A stretch of DNA of 9,505 nt from CBDFGT01 sp965247225 (GTDB taxonomy: Bacteria > Pseudomonadota > Alphaproteobacteria > Rhizobiales > Rhizobiaceae). The stretch lies in NCBI GenBank assembly GCA_965247225.1, contig CBDFGT010000020.1, positions 1-9,505 on the forward strand. The letters run 5' to 3'. Position 1 is the first letter of the stretch; every line of letters begins with the position of its first letter. The notes below the pieces were generated by a model that was given only the letters and a program-made list of their open reading frames with translations, searched no databases and was not told the origin of the DNA. Both the position numbers and the translations under genes were made by a program. Positions 5,999 to 9,505 of the stretch are shown here, in pieces.

Positions 5999-6017
5999 TG
6001 GTCCAACAAATAGACCA
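5999..6017 (+). promoter_or_regulatory. Candidate operator before uxuA
   Basis: TGGTCCAACAAATAG at 5999-6013 is the inverted partner of the site before the GntR gene, with one base different. Here the motif also carries matching outer arms TGGTC (5999-6003) and GACCA (6013-6017). It lies 20 bases before the uxuA ATG and just before its ribosome binding site (GAGG, 6025-6028), so bound protein would block elongation or overlap the promoter. Binding by the neighbouring GntR protein is inference. Confidence 0.6.
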
Positions 6018-6036
6018 TCACACAGAGGCTTTGCAT

Positions 6037-7215
6037 ATGGAAGAGTGTTTTCGCTGGTATGGACCCGATGATCCGGTCTCACTGGACAATATCAAACAGG
6101 CGGGTGCCACCGGCATCGTTTCGGCACTCCATCATATTTACGATGGCTCTGTGTGGCCGCCTGATGCAATTGCCCGCACCAAGGCCCATATTGAGGCCAG
6201 CGGTCTGACATGGTCTGTGGTGGAAAGCATTCCGGTGCACAATTCCATCAAGATCGACAGCCCGGAGCGGGCGAAATATATCGGCTTCTACAAGCAAACG
6301 ATCCGCAATCTGGCTGCCTGCGGGATCAAAACCATCTGCTACAATTTCATGCCGGTGGTGGACTGGACCCGCACAGACCTGATGTGCAAGCTGCCGTCGA
6401 CAGGTTATGCCCTGCGGTTTGATGCCATTGATTTTGCAGCATACGATCTTTTTGTACTCAAGAGGCAGGAAGCAGAGCTCAGCTACAGCCAGGAGCGCAT
6501 TGCAGAGGCCAGGGCGCGACTTTCACAGCTTTCAGGGGCGGATATCGAGCGGATTGAAAGCAATCTGATCAAGGGCCTGCCAGCCACAGAACGCACCTAT
6601 GACCGCAACAGTTTTCGCGATGCGCTTGCCGACTATCGCGGCATTGATGCGGAAACTTTGCGGGCCAATCTCGTATCCTTCCTCAAGGAAATCGGGCCTG
6701 TTGCCGAAGAGGCCGGTGCGCGCCTGTGCATCCACCCGGATGATCCGCCATTCCCGCTGTTCGGGCTGCCGCGCGTGGTTTCCCATGCGGCTGACGCCCG
6801 CGCCATTCTGTCCGCCTATGACAGCCCGGCCAATGGCCTGACCTTCTGCACCGGCTCTTACGGCGCACGTGCGGACAATGACCTTCCGGCCATGGTGAAG
6901 GAATTTGCACCGCGGATTCATTTCGCCCATTTGCGCAATGTGCAGCTTGAGGCCGATGGCTCTTTCTATGAGGCGGATCATCTGGACGGGTCTGCCGACA
7001 TGGTGGCCGTGGTGATTGCGCTCATGGAAGAGCAGAAACGTCGCAGGGCAGAAGGCCGGGCTGACTGGCAGATCCCGATGCGACCGGACCACGGGCATTT
7101 GCTGGCCGATGATATTGGCAAGGCGCGGATCAATCCCGGCTATTCGCTGATTGGCCGCCTGAAGGGCCTTGCCGAGCTGCGCGGCGTCATGCGGGGTGTG
7201 GAGCGGTATATTTAG
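6037..7215 (+). CDS. uxuA: D-mannonate dehydratase
   Basis: UxuA removes water from D-mannonate to give 2-keto-3-deoxy-D-gluconate, the third step of glucuronate breakdown, in the cytoplasm. The 392-residue product has essentially the length of the E. coli enzyme and shares long blocks with it: F-R-W-Y-G-P-D-D-P-V-S-L near the start, A-G-A-T-G-I-V, M-P-V-V-D-W-T-R-T-D-L, C-T-G-S-Y-G and R-P-D-H-G-H. The metal ligands known for the family (Mn2+/Fe2+) are represented by His233 in H-P-D-D-P-P, Cys271, a His of 295/298 and Asp351; His352 corresponds to the catalytic-region histidine. The start ATG at 6037 is preceded by GAGG at eight bases and matches known N-termini; the frame is open upstream to 5998. 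It is divergent from the GntR/SDR pair and carries a candidate operator before it. No kdgK, uxaC or transporter gene is present in the window. Confidence 0.97.
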   Translation: MEECFRWYGPDDPVSLDNIKQAGATGIVSALHHIYDGSVWPPDAIARTKAHIEASGLTWSVVESIPVHNSIKIDSPERAKYIGFYKQTIRNLAACGIKTICYNFMPVVDWTRTDLMCKLPSTGYALRFDAIDFAAYDLFVLKRQEAELSYSQERIAEARARLSQLSGADIERIESNLIKGLPATERTYDRNSFRDALADYRGIDAETLRANLVSFLKEIGPVAEEAGARLCIHPDDPPFPLFGLPRVVSHAADARAILSAYDSPANGLTFCTGSYGARADNDLPAMVKEFAPRIHFAHLRNVQLEADGSFYEADHLDGSADMVAVVIALMEEQKRRRAEGRADWQIPMRPDHGHLLADDIGKARINPGYSLIGRLKGLAELRGVMRGVERYI

Positions 7216-7242
7216 AGACATATGGCATCAAATGCCGGTCTC
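7215..7242. terminator. Hairpin between convergent uxuA and the split-barrel gene
   Basis: Outer arms GAGAC (7215-7219) and GTCTC (7238-7242) enclose inner arms GGCAT (7224-7228) and ATGCC (7232-7236) around a CAA loop, with an unequal internal loop. It spans the 12-base gap between two convergent stops and could end transcription from both sides. No T-run follows on either strand, so support is structural only. Confidence 0.35.
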
Positions 7243-7767
7243 AAATCCATCGATACTACGTGTGTTTTTCTTCTGCCAGTATGCCCTGACCCCGTCGGGG
7301 CCCATGGCATCATAGAAGGGAAGCAGTTCAGTATCACCACGTTCTCCGGCAAAGGCCATGAGAGGCACGCCCGAACCGCAGGATGTCTGCACCAGATCGA
7401 CGTCCAGCGCAAAGATCTGCCGTGCGCCGGCCATTGCGGGAAACTGAGCGGCAAGCTCTGTCCAGTCAGCATCGCCCGGATGGCAGGTCGTCGCATTGCC
7501 ATAGACCCGCAAGATCAGCGCCTCGCCCGCAAAGGCGCAAAACATCAAGGTCATGCGCGGATGGAGCCGCAAATGCGCCGCGGTCTCGTTGCCGCTGCCA
7601 GACAGGTTCATCCAGACGATCTGCGTGCTCGATTTTACCCGCAGACTGTCGAGACCTTTCGGCGAAAGATTGACCCGTCCATCCGGCGCTGCCGTTGCCA
7701 CAAAAAACAGATGCTGGCTTTCAATAAATGAAATCAGACTTTTATTGAGCTTTGCCGCTGTCGCCAT
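7228..7767 (-). CDS. Pyridoxamine 5'-phosphate oxidase-family flavin-binding protein
   Basis: The 179-residue protein belongs to the FMN-binding split-barrel superfamily. Residues 21-38 (F-F-V-A-T-A-A-P-D-G-R-V-N-L-S-P-K-G) are the first strands of the barrel; V-W-M-N-L-S-G-S-G-N-E-T at 51-62 and M-T-L-M-F-C-A-F at 72-79 are typical of this subgroup. It is not the vitamin B6 enzyme PdxH itself. Members often bind FMN, F420 or haem, and their reactions are mostly unknown. The start is ATG 7767 or the adjoining GTG 7770; GGAG at 7776-7779 overlaps the end of the transporter gene, whose TAA stop is only five bases away. Translation of the two genes is thus probably coupled. The gene ends 12 bases from uxuA on the opposite strand, but nothing ties it to hexuronate use. 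Confidence 0.88.
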   Translation of the reverse strand: MATAAKLNKSLISFIESQHLFFVATAAPDGRVNLSPKGLDSLRVKSSTQIVWMNLSGSGNETAAHLRLHPRMTLMFCAFAGEALILRVYGNATTCHPGDADWTELAAQFPAMAGARQIFALDVDLVQTSCGSGVPLMAFAGERGDTELLPFYDAMGPDGVRAYWQKKNTRSIDGFETGI

Positions 7768-7772
7768 CACTC

Positions 7773-8648
7773 TTACTCCGCGATTTGCATCTTGCCCGAC
7801 CGCAGGATCTGCGTCAGTGCCGAGCCGACCAGCACCAGCACACCGCCGACAAGGGTGGCAAGGCCTGGAACCTCACCCATGAACAGCCAGACCAGCAGTG
7901 GTGCCAGCGGCGTTTCCAGCGTACTGAGCAGCGAGGCTTCGCCCGCAGGCACCCGTTTGGAACCGGCGACAAGGCTTACAAACACAATGGAGGACAGGAG
8001 GCCGAACACGACGAGCCATCCCATGTCACCAGAGGAAACGGCAAAGGGTGTACCGAAAAACAGACCTGTCGGCATCAGGATCAGGCTGGAAACCACGGTT
8101 GGCCCTGCAGACGGTGTTTCGGGATAGCGCCGGTAGAGCACCATGAGGAAGGAAAGGCCAATGGTCATCCACAGCGCCAGAAGATCTCCGAAGAGATGCA
8201 TGCTGCCGACCGATCCGCCAACAATGACCAGAACACCGGCAAAGGACAGGATACAGCCGATGACCACTGCCTTTGTCGGTCGCTCGTTGATCCAGGCCCA
8301 GGCCATCAGCGCCGACAGCAGGGGAGAAGCTGCAAAGATCAGATAGATATTGGCAACGGTGGTCAGCTTGAAGGCGGAAATGAAGGCCAGCATGCAGCTG
8401 GCACCAATCACGGCTCCCACCCAGCCGCCGGGTCCCAATTGCAAAAATTCGCGCCGGAACGAACTGGTGAAGGCGATATAGGCCAGCGTGAACAGGGTTG
8501 AAAACACGCCGCGCCAGAACACAACATCCCACGAACTGGCGCTCACACCTTTGGTGATCAGCCCTGTCATGCTGGAACAGGTTACCGACACCAGAAGCAA
8601 TATAACGCCGCCCCCGTGGCCTGAAAATTTATGTCCCGCAATAACCAT
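7773..8648 (-). CDS. EamA/DMT-family transporter
   Basis: This 291-residue inner-membrane protein has about ten hydrophobic segments in two homologous halves, as in the drug/metabolite transporter superfamily (two EamA domains, roughly 12-140 and 150-285). Visible family features are the first helix I-L-L-L-V-S-V-T-C-S-S-M, the F-W-R motif after helix 2, P-L-L-S-A-L at the end of the first half with E-R-P-T following, and E-T-P-L-A-P-L-L with G-E in the second half. Members export amino acids, nucleosides or small toxic compounds; the substrate here is unknown. ATG 8648 is chosen because GGGG (8655-8658) stands six bases before it; an in-frame TTG at 8669 adds seven residues. It leads an operon with the split-barrel gene and is divergent from a YafY-type regulator. 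Confidence 0.92.
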   Translation of the reverse strand: MVIAGHKFSGHGGGVILLLVSVTCSSMTGLITKGVSASSWDVVFWRGVFSTLFTLAYIAFTSSFRREFLQLGPGGWVGAVIGASCMLAFISAFKLTTVANIYLIFAASPLLSALMAWAWINERPTKAVVIGCILSFAGVLVIVGGSVGSMHLFGDLLALWMTIGLSFLMVLYRRYPETPSAGPTVVSSLILMPTGLFFGTPFAVSSGDMGWLVVFGLLSSIVFVSLVAGSKRVPAGEASLLSTLETPLAPLLVWLFMGEVPGLATLVGGVLVLVGSALTQILRSGKMQIAE

Positions 8649-8746
8649 GTGATTCCCCGTGCTCGACAACCGGCTGATAGCCCAGTTGTGCTGACAACTA
8701 TCTGTCAGTAGTGTGGCATGCCAGCAAATTTATTGCGGATTTGATC
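8649..8746. promoter_or_regulatory. Divergent control region, DMT transporter / YafY-type regulator
   Basis: The 98 bases hold two overlapping inverted repeats: AGTTGT-GCTG-ACAACT (8684-8699) and CTGACA-N6-TGTCAG (8691-8708). A weak plus-strand promoter can be drawn with TTGTGC (8686-8691), a 17-base spacer and TAGTGT (8709-8714); it would place the regulator start at 8747 and exclude the GTG at 8711. No clear minus-strand promoter was found. Confidence 0.45.
8691..8708. promoter_or_regulatory. Palindromic operator candidate CTGACA-N6-TGTCAG
   Basis: Perfect six-base arms with a six-base centre lie midway between the two divergent genes and fill the spacer of the weak promoter proposed for the regulator. 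The most economical partner is the regulator itself, which would then repress its own gene and affect the transporter operon. That pairing is inference. Confidence 0.45.
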
Positions 8747-9439
8747 ATGCTGAAGACCGATCGTCTCTTTGAAATCATTCATATATTGCGCAAGGCGCGT
8801 TTCCCGGTCACAGCCTTCGATCTGGCAGGGCAACTGGAGGTCACGCCGCGTACCGTCTACCGCTATATTGCCATGCTGCAATCCATGCGCATTCCCGTCG
8901 AAGGGGCGGCCGGTGTCGGCTATATCATGCGCAAGGGCTATGACCTGCCGCCGCTCAATTTCGATGAGGAGGAGCTGGAAGCCATCGTGATTGGCCTCAG
9001 CCTGTTGTCGCGCACCGGAGATTGCCATCTGGAACAGGCTGCCAGACGTGTGCTGACCAAAATCGAAACCGGAAAAGTGGCCGAAAACAGCCTGCGTGTG
9101 GCGCAATGGGGCATTGCCGCACCGCAGGCTGCGGATATGCGGGCCTTGCGCCGGGCCATGCGCGACGAACAAAAACTGCAGATTGCGTATAAAAGCAAAC
9201 AGGGCGAGCTGACCGAGCGCATTATCCTGCCGGTAGCACTGACCTGTTTTGTTGAGGTGGCCATTCTTTCCGCCTGGTGTGAACTGCGGCAGGACTTTCG
9301 CAATTTCCGGGTGGACCGTATCGAGGCATGCCTGTTTCTGGATGCGTATTTTCGTGGCGAGGGACAGGATCTGCGTGCCCGCATGGATTTTATCGGCATT
9401 GCCGAAACACGCATGGATGCTTTAAAAGCAACAGAATAA
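8747..9439 (+). CDS. YafY-type HTH / WYL-like transcriptional regulator
   Basis: The 230-residue product starts with a type-11 (DeoR-like) winged HTH, residues 1-60, with L-A-G-Q-L-E-V-T-P-R-T-V-Y-R-Y at 26-40 as turn and recognition helix, then G-Y-I-M-R-K-G-Y-D-L-P-P. A helical linker follows (73-110). The C-terminal half (about 130-215) corresponds to a WYL domain: I-I-L-P at 159-162, A-W-C-E-L-R at 176-181 and F-R-N-F-R-V-D-R-I at 184-192. The residues at the W-Y-L position are A-I-L (172-174), so the name-giving triad is lost. ATG 8747 is preferred because the HTH begins immediately and a candidate promoter overlaps the alternative GTG at 8711; the ribosome binding site is weak (GGA at 8737-8739). 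It is divergent from the DMT/split-barrel operon and is its likely local regulator. Confidence 0.9.
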   Translation: MLKTDRLFEIIHILRKARFPVTAFDLAGQLEVTPRTVYRYIAMLQSMRIPVEGAAGVGYIMRKGYDLPPLNFDEEELEAIVIGLSLLSRTGDCHLEQAARRVLTKIETGKVAENSLRVAQWGIAAPQAADMRALRRAMRDEQKLQIAYKSKQGELTERIILPVALTCFVEVAILSAWCELRQDFRNFRVDRIEACLFLDAYFRGEGQDLRARMDFIGIAETRMDALKATE

Positions 9440-9505
9440 AAGTGTTTCCCTGATATTGGGATCGTGACCGGGACATGAAATATGCACCCGGATTGTATCA
9501 GCTTT
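9440..9505. other. Right edge, no gene seen
   Basis: The last 66 bases after the regulator stop contain no frame with recognisable coding features and no strong terminator. Short GC-rich inverted pieces (ACCGGG/CCCGG) are present, but their arms are too short to assign. Confidence 0.4.

Noticed and set aside
5946..6000. Consensus promoters for uxuA and the GntR gene
   Set aside because: A perfect TTGACA (minus strand, 5949-5954) is present, but no -10 at usual spacing could be matched, and the plus-strand candidates match only partly.
6532..7221. A 229-codon minus-strand frame opposite uxuA
   Set aside because: uxuA matches its family over the full length; the opposing frame is a shadow.
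7752..8501. A 249-codon plus-strand frame opposite the transporter
   Set aside because: It is very rich in H, Q and G without hydrophobic core or motif, whereas the minus strand gives a clear ten-helix transporter.

Overview
The window looks like chromosomal DNA from an alphaproteobacterium of the order Hyphomicrobiales, closest in style to Brucella/Ochrobactrum or related rhizobia. The grounds are moderately high GC, several GTG starts, FadR-type (FCD) GntR and YafY-type regulators beside small catabolic or transport operons, and an intergenic double-hairpin element near 3931-4040 that resembles, from memory, repeats common in Brucellaceae. No tRNA, rRNA, CRISPR array, insertion sequence or phage gene was seen.

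Left part (1-4040). On the minus strand lie two very short reading frames that look like secreted peptides (65-202 and 230-370, both tentative), then a single-domain cupin gene (455-850). Divergent from the cupin is a large cation-transporting P-type ATPase (about 1171-3792). Its start is uncertain because the frame stays open upstream. The 320-base region between cupin and ATPase holds two clear palindromes, 869-886 and 950-965. The ATPase stop overlaps the ATG of a 48-residue membrane peptide frame, whose stop codon sits at the edge of the repeat.

Middle part (4041-7215). After about 317 bases without a convincing gene comes a hexuronate module: an SDR oxidoreductase (4358-5143) and a GntR/FCD regulator (5182-5901) form a minus-strand operon, divergent from uxuA (6037-7215), D-mannonate dehydratase. 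The control region contains a 15-base motif twice, in opposite orientation and differing at one base, once before each gene. This is the best candidate for the regulator's own operator. The simplest model is that the regulator senses a hexuronate or its intermediate and controls uxuA and itself, while the SDR supplies the D-fructuronate/D-mannonate reduction step normally done by UxuB. The substrate of the SDR is inference from context.

Right part (7216-9505). Convergent with uxuA is a minus-strand pair: a ten-helix EamA/DMT transporter (7773-8648) and, 5 bases on, a pyridoxamine-phosphate-oxidase-like split-barrel protein (7228-7767). A YafY-type HTH/WYL-like regulator (8747-9439) is transcribed divergently. 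The perfect palindrome CTGACA-N6-TGTCAG lies between them, inside a weak candidate promoter for the regulator. The last 66 bases hold no recognisable gene.

I see no unmistakably new multi-gene system. The observations most worth checking are the shared operator of the uxu locus, the altered ion-binding positions of the P-type ATPase, the coupled small membrane peptide, and the tandem signal-peptide-like frames at the left edge.
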